Below are positions 24,538-33,405 of a DNA stretch of 64,000 nt, piece after piece (within the stretch, counting starts at the first letter, position 1; each line of letters starts with the position of its first letter). The position numbers and the translations under genes were made by a program. This DNA is from Actinomycetes bacterium (GTDB lineage Bacteria; Actinomycetota; Acidimicrobiia; Acidimicrobiales; Acidimicrobiaceae), in assembly GCA_021799035.1 (NCBI GenBank), contig JAJZBG010000006.1, positions 1 through 64,000 of the forward strand, written 5' to 3'. Below the pieces are notes generated by a model. The model did not search any database, was not told where the DNA came from, and was given only the letters and a program-made list of their open reading frames with translations.

Positions 24538-26130
24538 TCATAGATTTCCTCTTTTTGCCAGAAGCTCACGAGCATGTTCCCTGGCCTTTTCAGAGTCTGC
24601 GTGGCCAGAAAGCATGCGAGCCAGCTCCGAAATCCGTTCTTCGCCTTCGACCTGCCTCCCGATGGTTAAGGTACGGCCCGCTTCGAGATGCTTGCTGATT
24701 GCAATCTGACGATCCGCGAACACCGCAACCTGTGCCAAATGCGTCACTACTATGACTTGCTTTCCTGCAGCCAGCTCTGCCAAAGCCTTTCCGATGCTTA
24801 AGGCGGTTCGTCCGCCGACTCCGGCATCCACTTCATCGAAGATCATCGTGGGGACCTCAGATGCCGACACCAATCGTATCGCCAGCATCAGGCGTGAAAG
24901 CTCTCCTCCTGATGCCACTTTAGAAACAGGTCCCAACTTCTCCCCTGCATTGGAAGAGAACATGAAGGAAACAGGATCCCCGATACCATGGTCCCCGAGA
25001 AGTATTTCAAACTTGGCATTGGGCATTGACAGTGCACCAAGGCGGCGAATGACAGCTTCTGCAAGCTCAGTCGCACCCTTCTTCCTTGCTTCGAGGATCC
25101 GGCGTTCAAGTCGGGTGATCTCCATCAAGTGCTCCTCGATCTCCTCCTCAATGCCAGCCGCCAAAGTCTCATAAGATAGCAGCTCCTCGATCCTCGCTGC
25201 CATCTGCTTCTGGTGCCCCAACACGTCAAACAGGGTATCGCCATACTTCCGCTTCAGCTTCGAGAGCTCGAACAACCGATTTTGTAGCCGTTCAAGTCTG
25301 CCTGGATCCGGATCTAACCGCTCCAGTTCGGACCTGATCTCACGTCCGGTCTCTCTCAAGGACTCGATCTGGTTGGAGATCTGGTCAACCGCATCAAGGT
25401 ACCTGCCTGTATTCGCAAGCACTCTTCTAGCCTCACCCAGCTGGTCCATGGCGGCAGGCAGTTCTTCGGCCTCGATCAAAAGCGAGTGAGCTTTCTCCAG
25501 CGCCATTCGGAAATCCAGTGCATGCGATAGCAATTCGAGTTCTTCCCTTATGTGCAATTCCTCTTCTGGACCTTCAATCCTCGCAGATGCGATCTCCTCT
25601 AACTCGGATTGACATATAGAAAGCTCCCTTTGCCGCGAACGATCATCACCACCTAAACTCCTCAGTCGCTCCCGAGCCATTGCCAGTTTGTGTTTCACCT
25701 CCATCAGCTCGCCATAGCCGATCGAGCAGAAGCTGTCCAATGTTGCTGCCTGCGCTGAAGGCGAGAGCAGGACCTGTGCATCGTGTTGACCGTAAATGTG
25801 GAATAGATCCAGGCTGGCGTTTGCGAGATCTGCCACGCGCGCGATTGCACCGTTTATGTAGGCTCGCGATGGATCGTCGGTAGAGAGCTGGCGAGCCAGG
25901 ATGGTCTCCCTGTCCGAAGCGTCACGAAATCGTGCTTCAGCCCTTGCTGTCATGGCTCCACTTCTTATCAGGGTGGCTTCAGCTCGCTGGCCGCCAAGCA
26001 CTGAAAGCGCACCCACAATCAACGTCTTTCCAGCCCCGGTTTCGCCGCTGATCACCGTCATGCCGGGTCCAGGCCGAATTGACAGGTCTTCGATGACCCC
26101 GAAATTCGTTACATGAAGTTCATCAAGCAC
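24538..26130 (-). CDS. recN: DNA repair protein RecN
   Basis: RecN is an SMC-like ATPase that helps recombinational repair of double-strand breaks. The Walker A motif GETGAGKT is at 29-36, the ABC-like signature SGGELSR begins at 407, and Walker B IFDEVD is at 430-435. Two long coiled-coil arms lie between them (~residues 150-350). The length of 530 is a little shorter than the usual 550-590, mainly in the arms. The start is GTG 26130. It is the last gene of the coiled-coil gene-tlyA-nadK-recN operon, the standard actinobacterial order. Confidence 0.95.
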   Translation of the reverse strand: MLDELHVTNFGVIEDLSIRPGPGMTVISGETGAGKTLIVGALSVLGGQRAEATLIRSGAMTARAEARFRDASDRETILARQLSTDDPSRAYINGAIARVADLANASLDLFHIYGQHDAQVLLSPSAQAATLDSFCSIGYGELMEVKHKLAMARERLRSLGGDDRSRQRELSICQSELEEIASARIEGPEEELHIREELELLSHALDFRMALEKAHSLLIEAEELPAAMDQLGEARRVLANTGRYLDAVDQISNQIESLRETGREIRSELERLDPDPGRLERLQNRLFELSKLKRKYGDTLFDVLGHQKQMAARIEELLSYETLAAGIEEEIEEHLMEITRLERRILEARKKGATELAEAVIRRLGALSMPNAKFEILLGDHGIGDPVSFMFSSNAGEKLGPVSKVASGGELSRLMLAIRLVSASEVPTMIFDEVDAGVGGRTALSIGKALAELAAGKQVIVVTHLAQVAVFADRQIAISKHLEAGRTLTIGRQVEGEERISELARMLSGHADSEKAREHARELLAKRGNL

Positions 26131-26157
26131 GCTAACCCACCGTTACGGAAGTCTGTA

Positions 26158-27012
26158 CTAGTCGCCCATCTTTTTTGAATGCAGACCAAATTTCCTCTTC
26201 AAGATCTCGTGGAAATCGCGTTCAGTGAAGGTGACCAGGTGAGCTGGTGTTTGAGTCGCGCTGCACCTCACCGAGTCACCTGGCTCTAGAACTGCCTTTC
26301 GAGAACCGTCAACCATTACTGCAGCGGAAGGGCCCTCTGCAATCTTCAGCTCAACAGCCTCGGAGGGCTCTAGGACCAGCGATCTGTCGAAGAGCATGTG
26401 TGGGCTGATTGGAGTCAGGATCATGGCCCTCAGTCGGGGAGATACGACAGGCCCTCGGGCGGAAAAACTGTACGCAGTGGAACCGGTAGGAGTGCTAACG
26501 ATCAACCCGTCGGCCTCGTAGGTCAAGAAATGTGTGAAGCCGAAAGACACCTCTACGCGGATCACATGTCCGGAGTCCAGCTTCTCCACGACCAGATCAT
26601 TCAGGGCGACAAAATGCTTGCTGAAAGGAGCCTGAACCTGTGGCCTTTCTGCAGCACCCTCGTCCTTTTCAACATCGATCGAGAGCGTCATTCGCTCTTC
26701 AATCCGGTAATCCCCGTCGAAAAATCGTTCGAGCGCTCCATAGAGGCCGTCAGGATCTATCTCCGTAAGATAGCCGAGCGATCCGAAGTTCACGCCCAAT
26801 ACAGGAATCGGCAACGGCAAGATCCGATCGATAGCCCTGAGCATGGTGCCGTCCCCGCCAAGGGACACAACCAGATCGAGACCGTCCTCAGCCCAGCTCT
26901 CGCCTAGGAATACCGCCCTGTGATCCCTTTGATAAAGCCATCTCTCAAGCTCGCCAGCCTTTGTGCGGGCACTTTCACGTTGTGGATGATAGACAATTCC
27001 TACATTTGCCAT
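26158..27012 (-). CDS. nadK: NAD kinase NadK
   Basis: NadK makes NADP from NAD, supplying cytoplasmic reducing-power cofactor. The catalytic GGDGT motif is at 52-56, with the LNDLVVEK (NE/D-type) motif and the SPTGSTAYSFSARGPVVSP block following. The 284-residue length is typical. It lies 31 bp after tlyA and 27 bp before recN in the same transcript. The C-terminal end is short and basic, as in other actinobacteria. Confidence 0.95.
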   Translation of the reverse strand: MANVGIVYHPQRESARTKAGELERWLYQRDHRAVFLGESWAEDGLDLVVSLGGDGTMLRAIDRILPLPIPVLGVNFGSLGYLTEIDPDGLYGALERFFDGDYRIEERMTLSIDVEKDEGAAERPQVQAPFSKHFVALNDLVVEKLDSGHVIRVEVSFGFTHFLTYEADGLIVSTPTGSTAYSFSARGPVVSPRLRAMILTPISPHMLFDRSLVLEPSEAVELKIAEGPSAAVMVDGSRKAVLEPGDSVRCSATQTPAHLVTFTERDFHEILKRKFGLHSKKMGD

Positions 27013-27043
27013 TGGCTACAAACTAACAAATTGTCGCAACCTG

Positions 27044-27877
27044 TCAAACGGATTCCCCCCTAGATCCAACCAAAGCGCGTGCAATCTCGCCGTCGATGGC
27101 TTCCTTGATATCGGACTGGGCAAGGCCCTTCCCTCCTCTAGAAAGATGGAAGAAGAACTCGACATTGCCTTGAGTGCCACGAATTGGAGAAACCGCTATC
27201 CCGAGAATACGTGCATCTTCCCTGGCAAATTGATCTGCCACATTGATCAAACTACTCTTCCAAAGCAAGGGATCTTTTATTATGCCCTTGCCCCGCGAGG
27301 CATCTTTGTGACCAACCTCGAACTGAGGCTTTACAAGGATGACGAGCTCACCATCTGGTTTGGTCAATTCGACAAGGTGGCGGGCGAGGAGCGCTACTGA
27401 GGTGAAAGATACATCCGCCACGACCAGGTCAAATCCGAGTCCTTCTGGGTCGGTGAAATTTTTGATGTTGGTCTGCTCGAAGCTCATTACGCGAGGATCT
27501 TGGCGTATTTTCTCATGAAGTTGGTTGGTACCTACGTCGACAGCGAAGATTTGCCTGGCTCCCTGCTGAAGGAGGCAGTCAGTAAAACCTCCGGTCGAGC
27601 TGCCGACATCGAGCACTCTAAGTCCGGCAATTTTTATGCCAAACCTGGTTAGCGCTCCCTCGAGCTTGAAACCGCCTCTGGAGACGTAGCGAGGTGGAGA
27701 CAGTATCTCTATTCGGTCTCCAGCTCTGACCTGTCTGGCGGCCTTGAGCGCAACTGAGCCATTTACCAGCACTTGTGATTCGCGAATCAGCTCAGACGCA
27801 CTCTCTCTTGAGGCCGCAAGTCCACGTTCTACCATTACGACATCGAGACGTGCCGAATGACCCTTTATGCTGCCCAT
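27044..27877 (-). CDS. tlyA: TlyA family rRNA 2'-O-methyltransferase
   Basis: TlyA methylates rRNA cytidine 2'-OH groups (16S C1409 and 23S C1920 in mycobacteria) with S-adenosylmethionine. The N-terminal S4 RNA-binding domain spans ~residues 9-58, and the FtsJ-type methyltransferase core follows, with LDVGSSTGGFTDCLL as SAM motif (~89-103). The 277-residue length is normal. It lies upstream of nadK and recN, the classical order, and follows the coiled-coil gene by 62 bp. Confidence 0.94.
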   Translation of the reverse strand: MGSIKGHSARLDVVMVERGLAASRESASELIRESQVLVNGSVALKAARQVRAGDRIEILSPPRYVSRGGFKLEGALTRFGIKIAGLRVLDVGSSTGGFTDCLLQQGARQIFAVDVGTNQLHEKIRQDPRVMSFEQTNIKNFTDPEGLGFDLVVADVSFTSVALLARHLVELTKPDGELVILVKPQFEVGHKDASRGKGIIKDPLLWKSSLINVADQFAREDARILGIAVSPIRGTQGNVEFFFHLSRGGKGLAQSDIKEAIDGEIARALVGSRGESV

Positions 27878-27939
27878 CTATCGGATCGTCATGATGAAGA
27901 TTCTCCGAGGTTCAGGAAACACGGAAACCAAATCGCCAT

Positions 27940-28554
27940 CTAGGCATCAGGGGCGCCTTCACTTGGTCCCTTAGAAGTTTCGGTATTCGGAGATTCGGCA
28001 GAAGTCTTCTCCTCTGATTCAACGTCGCTGACTTGCGTGCTCTTTGTGTCTTTGGCAGGTGCCTTGGCTCTGCTTGCGCGAGGCCTTGGCGCCTTGGCTG
28101 GCGCCGCTTTGGGTTTCTCTTCAGCGACGGTTGGCTGTTCCTCTCCCTTTTTCTCTTCTTCGATCGTTTCTTGCTTCTGCATTGACCGCATCAGCGAGTT
28201 GACCATCTCAGTGAGCTTGGCTACCTCTTCCTTGACGGAAGACATCTTCTTCAAGTCTTGGCTTAGCCCGGAAAGTCTCTCTGAGAACTTGCTGAACTCC
28301 TCTTTGGAGAGGGTATTTGCAGCCCGCATCTGCTTGTCCATCTCCTTACGCAGCCCCTTGATTAGCAGCTCCGTGCTCTCACGACTCTTCTTTGCAGCAT
28401 CTTCAAAAATCTCACGCATCTGGTTTCTTTGCGTTTCTGATAGGTGTGCCACATCTCGCAGGGCTTCCTCTGCCTTGGCTTGGGCCATCTTGGCTACGGA
28501 AAGTCCAGTCTCAACTAGCTTTCCAAGTTTCTGAGTACCATCTTTCCCTGCCAT
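27940..28554 (-). CDS. Coiled-coil protein with Lys/Ala/Pro-rich tail, phasin-like
   Basis: A 204-residue protein. Residues ~10-130 form a continuous amphipathic helix or coiled coil (LVETGLSVAKMAQAKAEEALRDV...). From ~135 onward the sequence is low-complexity, first Glu/Lys-rich, then Lys/Ala/Pro/Arg repeats like histone-H1 or AlgP-type tails, then Ser/Thr/Glu. Such proteins stand upstream of tlyA in many actinobacteria and are annotated loosely as phasin-like. A structural or nucleic-acid- or granule-binding role is possible; nothing proves it. It is likely the first gene of the tlyA-nadK-recN operon. Confidence 0.75.
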   Translation of the reverse strand: MAGKDGTQKLGKLVETGLSVAKMAQAKAEEALRDVAHLSETQRNQMREIFEDAAKKSRESTELLIKGLRKEMDKQMRAANTLSKEEFSKFSERLSGLSQDLKKMSSVKEEVAKLTEMVNSLMRSMQKQETIEEEKKGEEQPTVAEEKPKAAPAKAPRPRASRAKAPAKDTKSTQVSDVESEEKTSAESPNTETSKGPSEGAPDA

Positions 28555-28836
28555 AATTCCATCCTTCCAGATAGACCTATTGCTAACAATACCATGTGCA
28601 ACCTTAGAATTTCATGGATCTTTTTGGGGGTTGACCACGGGTTACCTGCCTCTAGTCACCACGTCAAGCGGATTACCCAGTGGCAGCAACGACCCCAGGC
28701 ATGCTGCGAGACGAACTCCGCACAGCAGCAGAATTCTCTCCGTAGAACTTGGCATGCATGGCAGGGATGTTGCAATCGACCCAGCCTCGCGCTTCACAAT
28801 GTCACAGGCATGCGCAATATTATTAATTATTAGGGA

Positions 28837-29994
28837 ATGAGAGACAAGGGTATGCAAATTTCAGATCGTGCAAGTCGTTGGATAGAGACCTCCAAAGGGA
28901 ATGCTCTCCCTGACGGGACTATTGCTGCCCATGCCAACGCGAAGACCATTCGGGTCAAGCCAGTGCTCATGATGAGGGAAAAGCGCGAGGAACTCGAGCG
29001 ATTTCGTCTTGCTGAAGGCGCGACGCTGTCCATTGGCGCTGGCAATCGCGCTCGCAGCGAAGAACCAGATCCCATGCGCACCGCCTTTGAGCGGGACAGA
29101 GACAGGATCCTTCATTCAACCGCGTTTAGGCGCCTGGCGGGAAAGACTCAAGTGTTCATTTTCCCCAGCGATCACCAGAGGACTCGGCTAACTCATGCCC
29201 TCGAAGTCTCCCAGGTTGCTACCGCAGTAGCTCGTGCAATTGGGCTAAACGATTCCCTTACCGAGGCCATCGCAATCGGCCATGATTGTGGTCATGGCCC
29301 TGGAGGGCACGCAAGCGAGGACGCGTTTTCTCAATTCCTTCCCGGTGGATTTGATCACGCTACCTGGGGTGCTGACCACACCTTATCCGACCTCAACTTA
29401 TGCACAGAGACATTAGATGGGATTAGAAACCATTCCTGGTCCCGTCCCCAACCGTTGACCCCGGAAGGCTCGGTGGTGTCCTTTGCTGACCGCATCGCGT
29501 ATTGTGCGCACGATCTGGAAGATGCTATACGTGCGGGCATCATCTCCGAATCCGAGATTCCAGATTCAGTTGCTGAGCTTGCGGGTAGAACCCGAGCCAG
29601 ACAACTCAGTTACTTCATATCCGACCTAGTTGAGACTGTGTCAAGAACCGGGCAGATTGCCCTTTCAAGTGCAGCGGCCTCCGCTCTTGCGGAATTGAGG
29701 GAGTTCAACTACGAGTACATATACATGAGGCCAGAGTCACTTGCTCAGTCTGACACCGTCATTCGCGTGTTGAGCATGCTTGTCGAGCACTATGCAAAGC
29801 ATCCGGAGAAGATGAGCTCCGTCTCCGGCGAAGAGATGGATGAAGGGTCGTCGGATTATTTGCGGATTGCAGTGGGATACGTCTCTGGCATGACGGATAG
29901 GTTTGCTTTTCAGAAGGCAATCGAATATTTGGATTTGGACCCGAGTGCCCTGCCGTTCGGTATCGACCTTGCTCTAGGACATCGCGTTCAATAA
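28837..29994 (+). CDS. dgt: Deoxyguanosinetriphosphate triphosphohydrolase-like protein (HD domain)
   Basis: The enzyme removes triphosphate from dNTPs, mostly dGTP. The HD-domain residues are present: R-x-RLTHALEVSQVA with H120, then HD at 149-150 in IGHDCGHGPGGHASE, and the later DRIAYCAHDLEDA. The conserved family start is near residue 45 (MMREKREELE), so the 44-residue N-terminal extension may be unreal and the true start may be ATG 28966 or 28969. However, ATG 28837 lies just downstream of an AT-rich -10-like tract (28819-28830), as a leaderless mRNA would have. The intergenic region before it (28555-28836) shows no other feature. Confidence 0.88.
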   Translation: MRDKGMQISDRASRWIETSKGNALPDGTIAAHANAKTIRVKPVLMMREKREELERFRLAEGATLSIGAGNRARSEEPDPMRTAFERDRDRILHSTAFRRLAGKTQVFIFPSDHQRTRLTHALEVSQVATAVARAIGLNDSLTEAIAIGHDCGHGPGGHASEDAFSQFLPGGFDHATWGADHTLSDLNLCTETLDGIRNHSWSRPQPLTPEGSVVSFADRIAYCAHDLEDAIRAGIISESEIPDSVAELAGRTRARQLSYFISDLVETVSRTGQIALSSAAASALAELREFNYEYIYMRPESLAQSDTVIRVLSMLVEHYAKHPEKMSSVSGEEMDEGSSDYLRIAVGYVSGMTDRFAFQKAIEYLDLDPSALPFGIDLALGHRVQ

Positions 29995-30014
29995 CAGGCG
30001 GGCGAGCCGCTTGT

Positions 30015-31301
30015 CTAAGCTTCGCGTCGCGGATTCAGAAGCATCTGCCTCCCGAGGAGTATCACGCCTGCGCCCATCACGGCTATGACTCCATTTACGA
30101 TCCAAGCGGCAGCATACGAGCCATGTGCAGCGATGAGTCCGAAAACCAGTGGACCGAACACGCTAGCCAACCTTCCACCGACCTGCGTAATTGAAGTAGC
30201 TCTAGCCGGGGCCTTGGAGTGTGTTCGGATGACAGCAAAATTGAACAGGCCGTTCCATCCCCAACCGGCACCATATGCTACGAGCGCGCCTATCCAGAAA
30301 AACAAGAAGAATCTCGTGATAGAGCCCAGCGCTATCCCAACATAGCCAACAGAGCCTAGAACGAGCATTGCCGAAATGACCTTGAAATGGCCTCCCCCAC
30401 GGCGATCGGCCAATATTCCAGAATAAATGCGAATGACTACAGCAAGTGCTCCTGCCACTCCTGCGAGATATCCAGCATCGGACTTAGAAATCCCACCCGC
30501 AACAGCTGATGTGACGAGGAAGGCTGTCATGGCGGAGGCCGCAAAGATTCCCAGTCCAAAGCCTGCTCCCAAGATCACCAGTGGAGCGGTGCGTCCGGGC
30601 GAAACCGGGTCCTTGTGCTGAGCGCGATAGGTGGCTAGATCAGTGTGGGATCTCGGGACAATAAGTGCCGCCACGCCCGACCAGACAGCAGCGAGCGCAA
30701 ATGCCCATCTCCATCCCACCGTAAGCGCAATGGCAGGAACTGCTAATCCGCCAAAAAGTGATGCGAACGGAATTGCTGACTGCTTGACCCCGAAAGCGAA
30801 GCCTTGCCGATTTCTCGGTATCCTGCGCGCCAAAAAAAGGTTTGTTGCCGGCTGCATCGCCGCTGAGACAATTCCGGCGAAGAAGAGGACAATGCTCAGG
30901 CTCACGGTGGAGTGCACTAGAACGGCGATCAAGGCCAAGAGAATGCCGGCGATGACAGCCGTTGGCCTCATTACCCTCGCCCCTCCTACCGCCTCTGTGA
31001 TACGCCCGAAGGGCACGGACCCTGCCGATGCACCTAGGTAATAAATAGAAACTGCGAGTCCCAGAGAATCCGGGCCGAAGTGAAGGGTAGAACCCATCTG
31101 GACTGCAAGAGCACCCGTTAGAAAGACTGCAAAGGAGGTGCTTGTACTGGAAGCTATCGCCGATAGAACGTCTTTGCCAATCTTTTGCGGCTCCTCGCCA
31201 GAGCTTGCTCCAGATCTCGGCGTCATCTCCAACTCTGGAGAACTCTCGTCATTCACCAAACCAGTAACACCCCTCAGAAATGCCGCCGACAGATAAAGCA
31301 C
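30015..31301 (-). CDS. MFS transporter (paralogue 1 of 3 in the window)
   Basis: A 12-helix major facilitator carrier of 428 residues. It shares the blocks RQGFAFGVKQSAIPFASLFGG and GAGWGWNGLFNFAVI with the two tandem carriers at 48.3-50.9 kb, so all three descend from one ancestor. The N-terminal ~40 residues are polar, Ser/Gly/Glu-rich and may be partly outside the true start; ATG 31223 is an alternative. The substrate is unknown. It is convergent with dgt (20 bp apart) and monocistronic. Confidence 0.87.
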   Translation of the reverse strand: MLYLSAAFLRGVTGLVNDESSPELEMTPRSGASSGEEPQKIGKDVLSAIASSTSTSFAVFLTGALAVQMGSTLHFGPDSLGLAVSIYYLGASAGSVPFGRITEAVGGARVMRPTAVIAGILLALIAVLVHSTVSLSIVLFFAGIVSAAMQPATNLFLARRIPRNRQGFAFGVKQSAIPFASLFGGLAVPAIALTVGWRWAFALAAVWSGVAALIVPRSHTDLATYRAQHKDPVSPGRTAPLVILGAGFGLGIFAASAMTAFLVTSAVAGGISKSDAGYLAGVAGALAVVIRIYSGILADRRGGGHFKVISAMLVLGSVGYVGIALGSITRFFLFFWIGALVAYGAGWGWNGLFNFAVIRTHSKAPARATSITQVGGRLASVFGPLVFGLIAAHGSYAAAWIVNGVIAVMGAGVILLGRQMLLNPRREA

Positions 31302-31662
31302 TCAGCTTGAAGATCTCTGCATCAGACCCTCAAGCTGAGAGATGATTTCAATTCCGCAAGGTTCTCCTATGTCACAGGCAACAAACAGCCTCATCGACCG
31401 GATGCAGACCAACCTCATCGAAGCCTGTACGGGGTGACCGTCCGCGCCGGGAGGTCTCGACAACCAGCATATACTCAAAGCGTTTGGGCTGTCTCGCAAT
31501 GTGTGTCGCTTGGACATATAGAATTCAGGCGAGAGATAAGTTTCAGCCCCTTGGGCCTGCCTCGGGCCTGGTCCCTTGCGATGACTGTTGGTTGCCAGCT
31601 TAAAGACATTTGGCAGCCCGGATCACCGAACTGCCAAATCAGCGCTAGACGCTTTACGTTTG
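31302..31662. other. Intergenic region with an inverted repeat, no gene
   Basis: The 361 bp between the MFS carrier and trxA contain no convincing gene; short open frames on both strands lack ribosome sites and family features. A 9-bp inverted repeat, ATTTGGCAG at 31608-31616 and CTGCCAAAT at 31631-31639 with a 14-base loop, lies 24 bases past the trxA stop and may end its transcription, although only a short T run follows. The promoter of the MFS gene must lie in the left part, but no clear -35/-10 pair stands out. Confidence 0.5.
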
Positions 31663-31986
31663 CTACTTTGAAATTCCCAGATCTGCCTCAATGAGCCTCT
31701 TGGGCTTGGCGCCTATGGATGCGGCCACAAGCTCTCCGGAGCGGAACAGACCAATGGTGGGGATGGAGAAAATCTGATATCTGCCTGCAACCTCTTGATT
31801 GATGTCGACATTTACCTTCACGAGTTTGATCTCCCCTGCACGTTCCGCTGCCAGGGTGTCGAGCTCGGGAGCAACCATCCGGCAGGGTGCGCACCAGGGC
31901 GCCCAGAAGTCCACAACGACTGGAATGTCAGACTTCAGAACCTCCGATTCAAAGGTCTCTTTTGTATTTGCCTCTACCGTTGTCAC
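31663..31986 (-). CDS. trxA: Thioredoxin
   Basis: A 107-residue thioredoxin that reduces protein disulfides in the cytoplasm. The active site WCAPC is present within VVVDFWAPWCAPCRMVAPEL, with the conserved cis-Pro segment FSIPTIGLF. The start is GTG at 31986, fixed by a strong AGGAGG seven bases before it; the longer frame to 32028 is rejected. It lies 63 bp downstream of the AcuI-like gene on the same strand and may share its transcript. Confidence 0.96.
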   Translation of the reverse strand: MTTVEANTKETFESEVLKSDIPVVVDFWAPWCAPCRMVAPELDTLAAERAGEIKLVKVNVDINQEVAGRYQIFSIPTIGLFRSGELVAASIGAKPKRLIEADLGISK

Positions 31987-32049
31987 GATAATTCTCCTCC
32001 TAGCAGGGTTACGAAAATAACAACACATACCTCAGGAGGTATATTCCCT

Positions 32050-33036
32050 TCAGCTATTAACGTTTACGACTACCCTTCCTTTTACCTTTCCTTCCAGGAT
32101 CTCTCTGCCATATCTGGTCAAGTCGCCAAGTCCTATTTCCTGGGTCATGGCATCCAGGCGATCGAGCGGAAATATCTCTGCAAGCCTTTCCCACAACACG
32201 GCGCGCTTGTCGATCTCCAAAGAAACCGAGTCAATCCCTAAGATGCTCACGCCTCGGAGAAGAAACGGCATCACATTTGCGGTAAACGAAGAGCCAGCAG
32301 CCAGCCCCACCGATGCAATCGACGCTCCCCTGCGCAACTGGCTAAGCACATGGCCGATGGTCGAACCTCCCACATTGTCTATGCAGCCTGACCATCGTTC
32401 ACTTTCGAGAGGTCGCGAAACCGGCTCTTCGAGTTCGGATCGTTCAACTACTGTTGAAGCGCCAAGAGAGCGCAGATACTCATGCTCTGCCGGCCTGCCA
32501 GTCGAAGCAGCCACCTTATATCCCAAAGCTGCAAGAAGCGCCACAGCAATTGATCCAACGCCCCCAACGGCGCCGGTAACGAGGACCTCATATGCCGAAG
32601 GCTTGAGCCCGTGGTTTTCGAGCGCATCTACAGCCATCATTGCAGAAAATCCCGCCGTACCGAAGGCCATTGCCTGGAATAGCGTCAAATTGCTGGGGAG
32701 CTTCACAACCCAATCGGCTGGAACACGAACAAGCTGGGAATAGCCGCCCCAATGTATTTCTCCGAATCGGTAGCCGCCTACAACTACCTTGTCTCCAGCT
32801 TTGAACCGCTGGTCGGTGGACTCTCGAACTACGCCTGATACGTCGACCCCCGGGATATGGGGATAGCTTCGCACAAGCCTCCCAATCCCATTGAGAATCA
32901 TTCCGTCTTTGTAATTCAAAGTGGAATAGCTTGCGTCGATGGTGACTTCGCCTTGCGGCAAAAGATCCTCCGACAGCTCTTTGATTGATGACGTTACCTT
33001 GCCATCCACCTCGTCGATAACTAGAGCAGTAAACAT
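32050..33036 (-). CDS. acuI: NADPH-dependent acryloyl-CoA reductase family protein (AcuI/YhdH)
   Basis: A 328-residue medium-chain dehydrogenase/reductase without the zinc-binding residues, of the AcuI/YhdH group. Typical N-terminal sequence LNYKDGMILNGIGRLVRSYPHIPGVDVSG and the nucleotide-binding GAVGGVGSIAVALLAALGYKVAASTGR are seen. Characterised members reduce toxic acryloyl-CoA to propionyl-CoA, which fits 3-hydroxypropionate or DMSP-type metabolism, but substrate choice is inferred. The ATG has no Shine-Dalgarno sequence. Two CRP/FNR-like palindromes lie 80 and 139 bp upstream. Confidence 0.88.
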   Translation of the reverse strand: MFTALVIDEVDGKVTSSIKELSEDLLPQGEVTIDASYSTLNYKDGMILNGIGRLVRSYPHIPGVDVSGVVRESTDQRFKAGDKVVVGGYRFGEIHWGGYSQLVRVPADWVVKLPSNLTLFQAMAFGTAGFSAMMAVDALENHGLKPSAYEVLVTGAVGGVGSIAVALLAALGYKVAASTGRPAEHEYLRSLGASTVVERSELEEPVSRPLESERWSGCIDNVGGSTIGHVLSQLRRGASIASVGLAAGSSFTANVMPFLLRGVSILGIDSVSLEIDKRAVLWERLAEIFPLDRLDAMTQEIGLGDLTRYGREILEGKVKGRVVVNVNS

Positions 33037-33115
33037 GCTATTTTTCTAGCAGATTTCGGACGCTAGCGACAGTTGCGGTGGCGAGGCCGATCTTCTGCAG
33101 ATTGAAGATCGTCAA

Positions 33116-33131
33116 TGTGACATATGTTACA
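33116..33131. promoter_or_regulatory. CRP/FNR-type palindrome 1
   Basis: TGTGA-CATATG-TTACA matches the CRP/FNR consensus TGTGA-N6-TCACA at nine of ten arm positions and is a near-perfect palindrome. It is 80 bp upstream of the AcuI-like start. Binding by an actinobacterial CRP/FNR-family protein is inference. Confidence 0.45.
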
Positions 33132-33174
33132 CTCCTAATAACTTTGCACACTAAGAATGTGACTCACATGCTGT

Positions 33175-33190
33175 TGTGTCAAATGTCACC
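33175..33190. promoter_or_regulatory. CRP/FNR-type palindrome 2
   Basis: TGTGT-CAAATG-TCACC matches TGTGA-N6-TCACA at eight of ten arm positions. It stands 59 bp from palindrome 1 and 88 bp upstream of the consensus -10 box of the small RNA. Its pairing with the other site in the same gap makes chance less likely, but no regulator is known here. Confidence 0.35.
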
Positions 33191-33277
33191 AGGTCACAGC
33201 TTTATTGTGATTCCTTACTGCTGCTGAAACTTTGAATAAATATTCACGAATTTTGGCGGATCTCTATGAAGCATTGC

Positions 33278-33283
33278 TATAAT
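33278..33283 (+). promoter_or_regulatory. Consensus -10 box (TATAAT) of the 6C-like RNA
   Basis: TATAAT at 33278-33283 is a perfect sigma-70-type -10 hexamer. The best -35 candidate is weak (TTGGCG at 33253-33258, spacing 19). A start near 33290 would begin an RNA that runs straight into the two C-rich hairpins. Confidence 0.6.
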
Positions 33284-33289
33284 TAAATC

Positions 33290-33405
33290 AATACTTACTG
33301 GCGATCCCCCTCTGCTAGTAGGTTTACTAGATCCTATCCCCCCCAAAACGGGATCTAGCTACTCGATAGTAACCCCGGGCGGCCAATCCCCCGGGGTTAC
33401 ATCAT
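33290..33405 (+). ncRNA. 6C-type small RNA (two hairpins with C-rich loops)
   Basis: Two adjacent hairpins follow a consensus -10 box. Hairpin 1 pairs CTAGATCC (33327-33334) with GGATCTAG (33351-33358), with seven C residues (33338-33344) in its loop. Hairpin 2 pairs GTAACCCCGGG (33369-33379) with CCCGGGGTTAC (33390-33400), extended by GAT/ATC outside one bulged base, with a run of five C on its 3' side. Two hairpins with runs of about six C in their loops define the 6C RNA class of actinobacteria. The 5' end is estimated from the promoter and the 3' end from hairpin 2, which may also terminate transcription. Its targets and function are not known. Confidence 0.7.

Noticed and set aside
28037-28534. 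165-residue plus-strand open frame across the coiled-coil gene
   Set aside because: It is the shadow of a repetitive Lys/Ala/Glu-rich gene; the Ser/Leu-rich translation has no family features.
31302-31517. 71-residue minus-strand open frame between the MFS gene and trxA
   Set aside because: No ribosome site, no resemblance to any family, and atypical Cys/Arg/Ser-rich composition. It is probably non-coding.
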